DNA of 25,643 nucleotides from a virus. Numbering within the stretch: the first letter of the stretch is position 1; every line of letters begins with the position of its first letter. Below, piece by piece: positions 15,392-23,096 of the stretch. A program made the position numbers and the translations under genes. The DNA lies in the IMG/VR virus record IMGVR_UViG_3300026321_000236, positions 1 to 25,643 of that record; one strand, given 5' to 3'. A model generated the notes under the pieces. The model saw only the letters and a program-made list of their open reading frames with translations. It was not told where the DNA came from and did not search any database.

Positions 15392-16171
15392 ATGCAACTG
15401 AATATCATAGATGATAAGACCCATAAGGTTAATGATGAGTTAAATTATGAGGTGACTCGTATAGAGAATCATCCTATAATAACTATAGACAATGTATTGG
15501 AGAACCCACATGATTTCTTAGAGAATGTGGTACAGAAAGTTCCAATGCAATTTAATAGCATGGACATTGAAGATGAAGTGTTCCCAGGCTATCAATCAAA
15601 ACTCAGATTAAATCTGCCAGAGTTAACATATCTCACCGCACATTTCATTCAGAAGTGTACTGATTTCACTAACATTGATCCTAAAGAAGTTAGGATGGGT
15701 TATCAAGTCAATGCAATGATGAGTGATGTTCAGGTTCCTAGAATTTCAGTTCAACCACACGTTGATCCAGCAATATTTGCAACAGTATTATATTTGAATC
15801 CAGAGACTGCTCTTAATGGTAGTCTGCCTGGTGGTACTGCCTTCTTTAGACATAAGGCAACTGGGTTAACTAATATGGAGAATGTTTATACTGGATTTAG
15901 AAGGACAGAAGAGTATTGGAATTTAAAAGAATGGATATATGATTTCTCTGATAAGTCAAATGAGTTGATAGATAATGATATTAGTTTAATAGAAGATGTA
16001 TGGGAAGAGGAACACTTCATCCCAATGCAGTTTAATAGAATGATTATATATCCATCTTATATGTGGCATACTGCCGTATGTCGAAATGGTTGGTATAAGG
16101 ACAATCCAAGAGTTTCAATGTCTGGATTTGTTCATGCCGAAACATTAAATGTAGATATAGATCACTCATGA
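15392..16171 (+). CDS. 2OG-Fe(II) dioxygenase-like protein (DUF6445-like)
   Basis: A 259-residue protein with an intact facial triad and co-substrate Arg: H123 and D125 in QPHVDPAIFATVLYLN, distal H226 in IYPSYMWHTAV, and R240 in PRVSMSGF. The GGTAFFRHKATG segment (148-159) is typical of the DUF6445-type family as I remember it. It is homologous to the degenerate protein at 7436, which lacks the metal ligands. A late-promoter-like CTAAATA lies upstream. It overlaps purC in ATGA, so the two are probably co-translated. The substrate is unknown; hydroxylation of a protein or small molecule is possible. The fold and metal site are well supported. Confidence 0.72.
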   Translation: MQLNIIDDKTHKVNDELNYEVTRIENHPIITIDNVLENPHDFLENVVQKVPMQFNSMDIEDEVFPGYQSKLRLNLPELTYLTAHFIQKCTDFTNIDPKEVRMGYQVNAMMSDVQVPRISVQPHVDPAIFATVLYLNPETALNGSLPGGTAFFRHKATGLTNMENVYTGFRRTEEYWNLKEWIYDFSDKSNELIDNDISLIEDVWEEEHFIPMQFNRMIIYPSYMWHTAVCRNGWYKDNPRVSMSGFVHAETLNVDIDHS

Positions 16172-16851
16172 CTTTAATTAAAGGTAAGGTAAAAACCGTA
16201 TATGAATCTGATAATCCTAATGAGGTTACTATTCAGTATGAGGACAGAGTTACTGCTGGTAACGGTAGGAAGGAACTATGGGTAGAGGATAAAGGTGCAG
16301 TATGTTGTGAGATATCCAGAATACTCTTTAATGTATTGGAACAGAGAGGGATAAGGACACACTACATTACTATGCCAACACGTAATTCTATGTGTTGTAC
16401 TAAACTTGATATTGTTCCCATTGAAGTAGTAGTCAGGAATATTGCTGCAGGATCTATAGTTAGACAGACAACTATTGAGGAAGGTACTAAGTTTGAACAT
16501 CCATTAGTTGAGTTCTATCTGAAAGATGATGAGAAGGATGATCCTTTACTTACAGATGATCGTGTTGTCCTAATGGGATATGGAATGATAATAGAACAGT
16601 TGGATGAGTTAGCGAGAGACGTTAATAGTGTATTGTCAGGCATCTTTAATCAGATGGATCTGACACTTGTTGATTTCAAGTTGGAGTTTGGATATGATGC
16701 CAATGATAATTTGGTGTTGGGTGATGAACTATCACCTGATGGCATGAGGTTATGGAGAGATGGTGAGAGTTTTGATAAGGATTTGTTTAGAAAAGAGAAG
16801 GGTAATATAATGAGTGCTTACAAATATATACTGGAAGAGTTGGGTGGATGA
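16168..16851 (+). CDS. purC: Phosphoribosylaminoimidazole-succinocarboxamide synthase (SAICAR synthetase)
   Basis: A 227-residue protein, close to the usual 235-240, matching PurC along its length. It ligates CAIR and aspartate using ATP in de novo purine synthesis. Visible motifs are the nucleotide-binding GKVKTVY (6-12), VVRNIAAGS (88-96), the family signature LVDFKLEFG (167-175) and GDELSPDGMRLW (185-196). All expected conserved blocks are present, so it should be active. It overlaps the upstream dioxygenase gene by ATGA and is followed 4 bases later by another dioxygenase gene. Cyanophages often carry purine genes to feed genome replication. Finding it among late-type accessory genes rather than other nucleotide genes is unusual. 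Confidence 0.93.
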   Translation: MTLIKGKVKTVYESDNPNEVTIQYEDRVTAGNGRKELWVEDKGAVCCEISRILFNVLEQRGIRTHYITMPTRNSMCCTKLDIVPIEVVVRNIAAGSIVRQTTIEEGTKFEHPLVEFYLKDDEKDDPLLTDDRVVLMGYGMIIEQLDELARDVNSVLSGIFNQMDLTLVDFKLEFGYDANDNLVLGDELSPDGMRLWRDGESFDKDLFRKEKGNIMSAYKYILEELGG

Positions 16852-16855
16852 CTCA

Positions 16856-17419
16856 ATGGAATTACTTCACTATATCTTTCATCATAGGGATGTGGTATCT
16901 CCACAGGATCACTCTAGACTCTTAGAACTATGTGAAGAGTTTGAGTTTCCAGAATATAATACGCCAGAACCAGATCATAACTACCATATCAAGGGTTATA
17001 GATCTCATGTAGTATTAGAACCTGAAGATGGAGAGATATTCAGATTGATTCATAAGGCACATCTTAGGATAATGCCTAAGATATATGAAGATTACCCTGA
17101 AACCTTACCAACAGACATATACGATAAATACTCAGGATACTGGTTGTGTAAGTATCCTGAAGGTGGTTACCTAAGTAAACACGCAGATATTGATGGTGAT
17201 GCTGGATCAGTAACTATATCATATAATATAAATGATGATTATGATGGTGGAGAACTCTGTTTTTGGGATGAACATGATGTAGAAAAACATGCAAACTCTA
17301 TGCACGTTTCTCCAAGCAATCATCTATTCATGCACGAAGTTAAACCAGTAACCAAAGGAACGAGATACTCTGTTATTACTTGGTTCAGTTATCAAAAAGG
17401 GAAACAATGGTTGATTTAG
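16856..17419 (+). CDS. Prolyl-4-hydroxylase-like 2OG-Fe(II) oxygenase
   Basis: A 187-residue protein of the P4H/PiuC-like type. The catalytic set is complete: H109 and D111 (LSKHADIDGDAGSVTISYNI), distal H160 (LFMHEV) and R170 in GTRYSVITWF, with GGELCFW (131-137) between. I chose the ATG at 16856, 4 bases after the purC stop, over a GTG at 16814 that lies inside purC; residues added by the GTG do not look like the family. Active family members hydroxylate prolyl or other residues using 2-oxoglutarate and O2. The substrate here is not known. The last 13 bases overlap the next gene. Confidence 0.8.
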   Translation: MELLHYIFHHRDVVSPQDHSRLLELCEEFEFPEYNTPEPDHNYHIKGYRSHVVLEPEDGEIFRLIHKAHLRIMPKIYEDYPETLPTDIYDKYSGYWLCKYPEGGYLSKHADIDGDAGSVTISYNINDDYDGGELCFWDEHDVEKHANSMHVSPSNHLFMHEVKPVTKGTRYSVITWFSYQKGKQWLI

Positions 17420-18402
17420 ACAATCTAGTTACAGTTGCTAATACGGGCAAGTATCCTAACTTGTTCAATAGTTCTGATGTGGATAATATCAGAGGTATTA
17501 TAGATACCTATCCTGATATGTTTTCTAGTAATTTTGATAATGGTTGTGCATTAAGTAATAGTACAGAGAAAGGCAATAGATATGGTTTCAGATATGAGAT
17601 ACCTACAGGTATAAATCAATACCAGTTCTTTGATGGTTCTATTGCTGAGAATAAGGTATTCACATACCTAAAGAATTTTAAGTGTATATTCTTTCAGAAT
17701 AGTGTATTTGACTTTGAGTTAGTTGATTTTGAACCAATACCACTATTTGCCCCAACTATAGATTCATTATGTGAACTTGCTACAGAGGTTACAGGGAATA
17801 GTGATACTGCTTCATTGAGAGGACTATTGGATGTGTTGGAGAATATTACTTCAGCGGAACATGATTATGAAATATCTACTATGATATTCAGTAAGGTTAA
17901 TCAGTCAATTAGAATAGGATTCGATAAGATGTCCTCAGTTTCAGTGTCAGATGAAGTATTTAAGTATCTTGGCACTAGATCAAACACAAAGGTATATCAG
18001 AATATTCAAGGATTGACCTATAGTTTAGACAACCTATTGGATGACTGGGAAAAGAATAGTGTTCAGATGTATATTGAATTCAATGCAACAGGTTTGGTTA
18101 AGAGTTTAGGATATGGCATATATCCAAGATGGAAGAAAGATGCCACTCATAATACAACTGAACATGATGATTTTGTAAAGTATAGTGAGAGACATGAATC
18201 ACATAAGGATTCTGTTGCCACTATATCAGGTGAGTCTAAGAATAGAAATTGGTTATCTTCTGACTGGGCAGATGAAATAAGTCAATGGGAGAATGAACCC
18301 AAGGCAATTCTTGCTGAACTTGTAGTAACTGCTGATGGAACAGGAGTTAGTTCAGAACTTGCCTACGGTATTCAGACTCAAATAGGAAATTGTTTATATT
18401 AA
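17407..18402 (+). CDS. Hypothetical protein, possibly structural
   Basis: A 331-residue protein. The ATG at 17407 follows AAAGGGAAAC, a fair ribosome-binding site, and overlaps the previous gene by 13 bases; the TTG at 17380 is less likely. There is no recognisable catalytic motif, signal peptide or membrane helix. It is acidic with Tyr/Phe-rich segments (YGFRYEIPTGINQYQFFDGS), a helical middle (SLRGLLDVLENITSAEHDYE) and a C-terminal part with DLDNLLDDWEKN-like and SSDWADEISQWENEP segments. It ends four bases into the convergent adhesin gene. The function is unknown; position next to the adhesin is the only hint of a late or structural role. Confidence 0.65.
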   Translation: MVDLDNLVTVANTGKYPNLFNSSDVDNIRGIIDTYPDMFSSNFDNGCALSNSTEKGNRYGFRYEIPTGINQYQFFDGSIAENKVFTYLKNFKCIFFQNSVFDFELVDFEPIPLFAPTIDSLCELATEVTGNSDTASLRGLLDVLENITSAEHDYEISTMIFSKVNQSIRIGFDKMSSVSVSDEVFKYLGTRSNTKVYQNIQGLTYSLDNLLDDWEKNSVQMYIEFNATGLVKSLGYGIYPRWKKDATHNTTEHDDFVKYSERHESHKDSVATISGESKNRNWLSSDWADEISQWENEPKAILAELVVTADGTGVSSELAYGIQTQIGNCLY

Positions 18403-20045
18403 GTTAGATTTATACTTCCAGAGTGACTCGTAGTGTATTTGGTGCCTGCACCTCCACCTGATCCACCGCCTGTTCCTGCCTTGCCTGCTTGTCCGCCTGG
18501 ATAACCGCCGCATCCTGCAGCATCACCGCCTCCATTGTTACCAGTTGAACCAGTATTACCATTTGCTCCTCCACTGCCGTGTCCGCCACCTGACCCGCCA
18601 GTTCCTCCTGTGCCTCCAGTTCCTCCTGCCCTACTATTTCCATTAGAACCACCTGAACCTCCTAGTCCAGATCCTTGCCCTGCATGATGGGAGTCAACCC
18701 ACCAGTTATTACTGCCGTCCCAATAATATCCATTTCCTCGTCCACCTTGTCCGCCATTGCCACCTGCACCTCCAGTACCTCCATTACCATGACACCAACG
18801 GTATTGTGAGTGACAGAACCAACCAGAACATTTATATCCACCATTATTACCACCTCCACCACCTGCTCCACCTTTGCCGCCGCCTCCGCCACCGCCGCCA
18901 CCTGCTGCGATACGACTATTGAAGTGACCTGATGGTATATTAACTGGACTTGCAACATGTAATGCTAGACCACCACCTCCACCATTACCACTGTTAGCAC
19001 TACCTCTTGATCCTGCATGACCTCTAACTGCGGGTCCACCTGATCCACCACCTCCACCAGCAGAGTTATTGATATTGAGAGTTATACTTCCTTGACCACC
19101 ATTATTGAGTCTTATCGCTGGGTTTCCAGTATCATAGGAACCAGTGTTGTAATTCATATTGATTACTTTCTGAACACCTGAATCCCACTCAGTTTGAGAG
19201 AATATCTCCCATCTTGCTTGTGCATGTGCCCAGTTACCATTACAGTTAGATGTTACTTTACTTACAACACCTCTAAGATTATTGAATGATATGGTTCCAT
19301 ATAAAGGTACATGACTATTTTGTGGTAGGTCTGCTATTCCTTGTCCTCTATAGTAATTATTGAGGGAGTATCCTGCACCGAATTTACTATTGATGTCACT
19401 AAATGATATTTGACCTGAAGGGAAAGCATATTCATAACTCTTAGATAGACTGCCGCCACCTACGGGACCTGATGTAAAGTCAGACAGAACATTATTGGAT
19501 ACGTCAGTAAATACACTAGATGATGTGAGATCATAACTCATATCATACATGGCATCATTATCCCACTGGTCAATGGCAGTAATCTTAGTAGGATCTGCAC
19601 CATAATGTGCAGCGACACCTGCGAAATACTTTACACAGTCTTTTAAGTCCTTATTACTTGAGAACTTAGTACCATTACGTCTAATGATAGGATTTACATA
19701 TATTACTCCTTCAGGTGACCATTTATCGTGAGATACATGGAAATACTCATTGATTTTATCCTCATCTTCTATTCTATGTTCTTCAGATGGCACTATATGG
19801 ATTCTCTTTGATCCTGGCGATGACCTTAGAGGATCATAATCATTATCATAGTACCATACGAAACACATAAAGTCTCCAAGTGTGGCAAGGGATTTATATA
19901 CCTTGGGATGCCACATGACTATCCGAGCAACAGTAGGGTTACCTTCAGTTCTTTGTAGTTCTGGGTTTGCATCTATCTCTGCCTCCGTATGGTACTGCTG
20001 AGAACTGTTGTTAATCAAGTCCATAAATTTTATACTACGTGCCAC
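18399..20045 (-). CDS. Glycine-rich adhesin/tail-fibre-tip protein
   Basis: A 548-residue protein and the only supported gene on this strand. The N-terminal half (1-200) is ordinary globular sequence. Residues about 215-265 contain GQISFSDINSKFG, SLNNYYRG and TISFNNLRG, a motif pair common in phage adhesins and fibres. From about 325 to the end it is dominated by Gly-Gly-X repeats, like the polyglycine-II lobes of gp38-type adhesins of T2-like phages. Two insertions interrupt the Gly tracts: a Cys/Trp/His-rich one (about 400-420, KCSGWFCHSQYRWCHG) and an aromatic one (about 436-457, GYYWDGSNNWWVDSHH). In gp38-type proteins such loops bind the receptor, so host recognition is a good inference. 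The start is GTG at 20045 or, equally possible, ATG at 20024. Its 3' end overlaps the convergent gene by 4 bases. Confidence 0.75.
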   Translation of the reverse strand: MARSIKFMDLINNSSQQYHTEAEIDANPELQRTEGNPTVARIVMWHPKVYKSLATLGDFMCFVWYYDNDYDPLRSSPGSKRIHIVPSEEHRIEDEDKINEYFHVSHDKWSPEGVIYVNPIIRRNGTKFSSNKDLKDCVKYFAGVAAHYGADPTKITAIDQWDNDAMYDMSYDLTSSSVFTDVSNNVLSDFTSGPVGGGSLSKSYEYAFPSGQISFSDINSKFGAGYSLNNYYRGQGIADLPQNSHVPLYGTISFNNLRGVVSKVTSNCNGNWAHAQARWEIFSQTEWDSGVQKVINMNYNTGSYDTGNPAIRLNNGGQGSITLNINNSAGGGGGSGGPAVRGHAGSRGSANSGNGGGGGLALHVASPVNIPSGHFNSRIAAGGGGGGGGGKGGAGGGGGNNGGYKCSGWFCHSQYRWCHGNGGTGGAGGNGGQGGRGNGYYWDGSNNWWVDSHHAGQGSGLGGSGGSNGNSRAGGTGGTGGTGGSGGGHGSGGANGNTGSTGNNGGGDAAGCGGYPGGQAGKAGTGGGSGGGAGTKYTTSHSGSINLT

Positions 20046-20048
20046 TTT

Positions 20049-20056
20049 TATTTATT
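20049..20056 (-). promoter_or_regulatory. Putative late promoter AATAAATA on the minus strand
   Basis: AATAAATA read on the minus strand ends 4 bases before the GTG start of the adhesin. It fits the T4-like late consensus. If transcription starts about 6 bases after it, the GTG would be nearly leaderless and the ATG at 20024 more plausible. Confidence 0.45.
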
Positions 20057-20058
20057 GG

Positions 20059-20067
20059 TGGTATAAT
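20059..20067 (+). promoter_or_regulatory. Extended -10 promoter TGGTATAAT
   Basis: TGGTATAAT is a perfect extended -10 element (TGnTATAAT) 24 bases before the ATG at 20091. There is no good -35, which such promoters do not need. It is divergent from the adhesin's late promoter and is probably used by host sigma-70-type polymerase. Confidence 0.5.
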
Positions 20068-20090
20068 ATATAATATTTTACTACCTACCA

Positions 20091-20264
20091 ATGGCAGACC
20101 ATAAAGAGCAACTTCAGAAGAGGGCGCAAGAGTTAAATGAGGAGATCGTATCAATCCAAAAACAGTTTGAAGCGAAGAAAGAGGAATTCCTCAAGGTACA
20201 GGGTGCTCTTGAAATGTTACAGATCATTGAGACAGAGAAAACAGAGAAGGGGACACCTGAATAA
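20091..20264 (+). CDS. Small coiled-coil protein
   Basis: A 57-residue ORF, almost entirely helical and highly charged (MADHKEQLQKRAQELNEEIV, then SIQKQFEAKKEEFLKVQGAL). The heptad pattern of hydrophobics indicates a coiled coil; no other motif is visible. It lies 24 bases downstream of a perfect extended -10 promoter and has no clear ribosome-binding site. Similar 55-65-residue coiled-coil proteins are common in T4-like cyanophages, as I recall, but have no known role. Confidence 0.65.
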   Translation: MADHKEQLQKRAQELNEEIVSIQKQFEAKKEEFLKVQGALEMLQIIETEKTEKGTPE

Positions 20265-20279
20265 GTGTCACAACCCCAC

Positions 20280-20308
20280 TTGCAACCCAGTGTTGGTTTT
20301 GGTACTAT
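20280..20308 (+). promoter_or_regulatory. Sigma-70-like promoter TTGCAA-N17-TACTAT
   Basis: The -35 TTGCAA (20280-20285) and -10 TACTAT (20303-20308) are separated by exactly 17 bases; each matches the consensus at 4 of 6 positions. The predicted start is about 20315, 15 bases before the ATG at 20330. Confidence 0.5.
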
Positions 20309-20329
20309 AGGTTCATATTAAATTTCGTG

Positions 20330-21409
20330 ATGACTCAACTTCCAAAAAGATTCCTGACTATACCTCAAGTTGTAGAGAAGTATGCACCTTCACTAATTGC
20401 TTGGAAAGAAACACCACACCCCAAGATAAAGACAGATGGCGCACTAGATGTACCATTTGAGGGTTGGAGTGGTGGGTTCATAGAAGTCCCAAAAATCTAT
20501 GTATCTGAAGATTCTCAACGTGTAAAGGGTATCAATGCTCAATATCTCATTGATAAACTAAAACAGTATGGTGGATTCTTACATGAGAAGACCATTGCAG
20601 ATCAAATTCATTGTCCAAAATATAATATTGACATCACAGTAGATGCTATGCACAGATCAATTCTTGCATGGTTATGTAATGTTCCTGAGATTCGCAGATC
20701 GATTGTTTCTTCACATGGGATGGATGATACTGATGAAGAAATGAATGAGCGAGAGTGTGCTTATATGATGAGTAGGAATGATGAGGGAAAAGCATTAACT
20801 CAGGCAGATAAAGAGAGAATGAGAAAGAAGACTGGTACACTTACTCCAGAGAAAATAAAACTTGATAAACTCTTTGCTGAAAGCAGTATTTCTATGAAAG
20901 ACTTCGGAGCAGTTGAAGAGGATGCCGATTTCGCATATGATGAGTCTGTTGTTAATATGGAGAATGCTTTAACGAAGAATAATATTTCATATTATATTGG
21001 TAAGGGTAAGTGGGATCTATATTGTAGTAAACTAAAAGATATATTTCCAGATAAGAGATCTACTCAAAAAGATATAATGCTACTAAGTTGTATTAATATC
21101 TGTGATGAAAACCAGTTGGAACATCTTCTTCAGTATTTGGACTCTGAGGAATTCCAAGAAGTTCCTTTTGATTCATGGACTGGTTCTTGTATTCATAGTA
21201 GGGCAATACAGACTGCTTGTTGTCGTTTGTTGATTCGTTTTAATGAATGGTATAGAGATTTTAATGAGGAGAATATTCTTGGTATCGAACAGTTTGAAAG
21301 ATATCTGAAGGAGTTGCCAAATGAGTTGCGCCACTGTGTAAAATCATGTATTACTGATGGTGTAGCATATGATCCTGCATTATGGGAGGTAACTCATGTT
21401 CAGTCATAA
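20330..21409 (+). CDS. Possible ParB/sulfiredoxin-fold protein
   Basis: A 359-residue protein starting at ATG 20330 (a GTG directly before it is a less likely start). Residues about 45-118 read like a ParB/sulfiredoxin-type fold: a beta strand with IEVPKIYVSEDSQR, a helix (NAQYLIDKLKQYGGF), then VDAMHRSILAWLCN, which resembles the G-x-HR-x3-A motif that marks these proteins. The middle is charged and helical (KERMRKKTGTLTPEKIKLDK), and the C-terminal part is a helical domain with several Cys. Phage ParB-like proteins can bind or cut DNA, but no nuclease residues can be assigned here. A sigma-70-like promoter suggests early or middle expression. It overlaps the next gene by 14 bases. Confidence 0.45.
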   Translation: MTQLPKRFLTIPQVVEKYAPSLIAWKETPHPKIKTDGALDVPFEGWSGGFIEVPKIYVSEDSQRVKGINAQYLIDKLKQYGGFLHEKTIADQIHCPKYNIDITVDAMHRSILAWLCNVPEIRRSIVSSHGMDDTDEEMNERECAYMMSRNDEGKALTQADKERMRKKTGTLTPEKIKLDKLFAESSISMKDFGAVEEDADFAYDESVVNMENALTKNNISYYIGKGKWDLYCSKLKDIFPDKRSTQKDIMLLSCINICDENQLEHLLQYLDSEEFQEVPFDSWTGSCIHSRAIQTACCRLLIRFNEWYRDFNEENILGIEQFERYLKELPNELRHCVKSCITDGVAYDPALWEVTHVQS

Positions 21410-21956
21410 AGTAGAAGTTAATTGTAAGAAATGCTTTAACAATCTGAATGCCAACCTACATGAGTGGGGAAATGGCGACCATGTATGGGATAGATCAATT
21501 ACAAGAGATTACTATCAACCTGTATTTGATTGTGGAAATCCATTTCCTACTAATTTAATTAGTAAGGATGCACTTGCTGCTTGGTATAATAGGGAGGAGA
21601 CATGTACAGATCACTGTTTTTCTCCACAATTCATGGGCAGATATGTTATGGATAATGCTGAACCATATCTAAAGGACTATGAGGGTAAGTTTAAACCTTT
21701 ATTCCGTATAGCATTAACGACAATTCAAGTTACTGCTAGAGAGAATACTCTACTCAGGACATTAACAAAACATAGAAATGGTATATTTAAAATAAAAGAA
21801 CCATCACATATGAAATATAATCATTTGGGTATTCAGTTATATAAGAAGGAAGATAAGGAAAATTGGGATAAGGCAAGACCTACAACTAACATATTAACTG
21901 AGTTAGTCCATTTGCCTGAAGAGTTTATAGAATATGAGAAGAAGTTTCTAGTATGA
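21396..21956 (+). CDS. Hypothetical Cys-containing protein, possible zinc or HNH-like domain
   Basis: A 186-residue protein overlapping the previous gene by 14 bases and the next by ATGA. It has a CxxC pair near the N-terminus (C10, C13) and a second group C70-x2-H73-C74 in ETCTDHCFSPQFMGRYV. These four Cys could bind zinc, and the DHCFSPQ pattern faintly recalls HNH-type endonucleases, but no complete HNH signature is visible. The rest is helical and basic (TARENTLLRTLTKHRNG). I do not recognise the family. Co-transcription with the ParB-like gene and the following dioxygenases is likely. Confidence 0.5.
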   Translation: MFSHKVEVNCKKCFNNLNANLHEWGNGDHVWDRSITRDYYQPVFDCGNPFPTNLISKDALAAWYNREETCTDHCFSPQFMGRYVMDNAEPYLKDYEGKFKPLFRIALTTIQVTARENTLLRTLTKHRNGIFKIKEPSHMKYNHLGIQLYKKEDKENWDKARPTTNILTELVHLPEEFIEYEKKFLV

Positions 21957-22477
21957 ACATAGAAGTTTATGATAACTTCTTACCAGAGGAGGTATATACG
22001 CCCATCAAGGACTATGTTCTTGGTGGGCAAATGCCATGGTATTATGCTCCTAACTCTGTAAAGGAGGGTGATGGTTGTCCACAGTTCTCTCATGCCTGTT
22101 ATGCTGATTGTGCTCCTATAAGTGATGTTTTCAATAGGATTCGTCCAGTATTTGCTACAATCAATCCATTTGGTATTAGGCGTGTTAAGTTTAATGCAAC
22201 AGCAAGAACTCCTGAGATAAAAGAGAAACCATTACATATAGACATTACTGGTCCTTCTGAGACGCCAGATCCACCATTTGAGAACATACCAAATTATACT
22301 ATTTGTGTGATATATTTCAATGATTGCAATGGATATACATACTTTGAGGATGGACAGAAGGTAGAGTCAAAAGAAAACAGAGCAGTGATATTTCCAGGCG
22401 ATCTATTACATGCTGGTACATCATGTACTGATGCTGACTTAAGAGTCGTTCTTAACATAGATTATAGTAAGTGGTAA
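21953..22477 (+). CDS. 2OG-Fe(II) oxygenase-like protein (HxD type)
   Basis: A 174-residue protein with a complete set: H95 and D97 (KPLHIDITG), distal H153 (FPGDLLHAGTS) and R164 (DLRVVLNIDY), with strands TICVIYFN and GYTYFEDGQ between. It opens with IEVYDNFLPEEVY, the usual start of small phage dioxygenases. It overlaps the upstream gene by ATGA and is followed one base later by the next dioxygenase gene, so it heads a four-gene dioxygenase run to 24547. It should be catalytically competent; the substrate is unknown. Confidence 0.75.
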   Translation: MNIEVYDNFLPEEVYTPIKDYVLGGQMPWYYAPNSVKEGDGCPQFSHACYADCAPISDVFNRIRPVFATINPFGIRRVKFNATARTPEIKEKPLHIDITGPSETPDPPFENIPNYTICVIYFNDCNGYTYFEDGQKVESKENRAVIFPGDLLHAGTSCTDADLRVVLNIDYSKW

Positions 22478-22478
22478 C

Positions 22479-23096
22479 ATGGATTTATTCCCAGTATTAT
22501 TTGAAGAGTATGATTTGTCTGGTGCGCCAGGTCTTGCAGAATTCAAAGAACATATTAAATCTAGTGGCAAACATGATGTTCATTCATTGGCGGTAGGCGG
22601 AGTCTCATCTCATGGTGGTTGGGATCCACTGAGAGATCCAAAGTCTGAACCAATATTGATTGCATTTCAGCAGTGTGTTAATCATTATGCTGATAAAGTG
22701 GGTAACTTTCCCTGTGTAATTAGTGGTAGTTGGTATAATATACTGCCTCATGGTGGATTTACAGAGAGACATAGGCATGAGTCTAGTGTAATTAGTGGTG
22801 CATTTTATATTGATTTACCAGATAAGAGTGGTAATTTCTATATGGTATCACCATTACAACCATATATGATGTGTGTTCATAATATAAAAGATGCCCCTTA
22901 TAATGAGTATCAACACGAGGCACCAATTAAAGAAGATCATCTATACTTATTTCCATCGTGGTTAGAGCATGGTAGTAGAATTAATATGAGTGGTAAAGAG
23001 AGATGGACAGTTAGTTTTAATACATCTTCATGTGATCCTAAGACATTACCCTCGGATTTTGTAGAGAAAGTATGGGGCAAAGGGCATGAGGATTGA
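22479..23096 (+). CDS. 2OG-Fe(II) oxygenase-like protein (HxH type, TIGR02466-like)
   Basis: A 205-residue protein. Ligands are H98 and H100 in TERHRHESSVISGAFYID, distal H164 in LFPSWLEHGSR, and R175 in ERWTVSFNTSS, in the TIGR02466-like order. It opens with the short LFPVLFEEYD segment seen in this family. It starts one base after the preceding stop and its end overlaps the next gene by 11 bases, giving a coupled run of dioxygenases. The HxH rather than HxD pattern is normal for this subfamily, but its iron chemistry and substrate are not established to my knowledge. Confidence 0.73.
   Translation: MDLFPVLFEEYDLSGAPGLAEFKEHIKSSGKHDVHSLAVGGVSSHGGWDPLRDPKSEPILIAFQQCVNHYADKVGNFPCVISGSWYNILPHGGFTERHRHESSVISGAFYIDLPDKSGNFYMVSPLQPYMMCVHNIKDAPYNEYQHEAPIKEDHLYLFPSWLEHGSRINMSGKERWTVSFNTSSCDPKTLPSDFVEKVWGKGHED

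Noticed and set aside
16814-16816. GTG start for the prolyl-hydroxylase-like gene
   Set aside because: It lies inside purC; the ATG at 16856, 4 bases after the purC stop, fits the family start better.
18410-18958. Two further minus-strand ORFs inside the adhesin
   Set aside because: They are out-of-frame readings of Gly-Gly-X codons, giving low-complexity Glu/Val/Gln sequence.
18399-19080. Short recurring DNA units like a tandem repeat or CRISPR
   Set aside because: The similarity comes from repeated Gly codons; there are no constant repeats with unique spacers.
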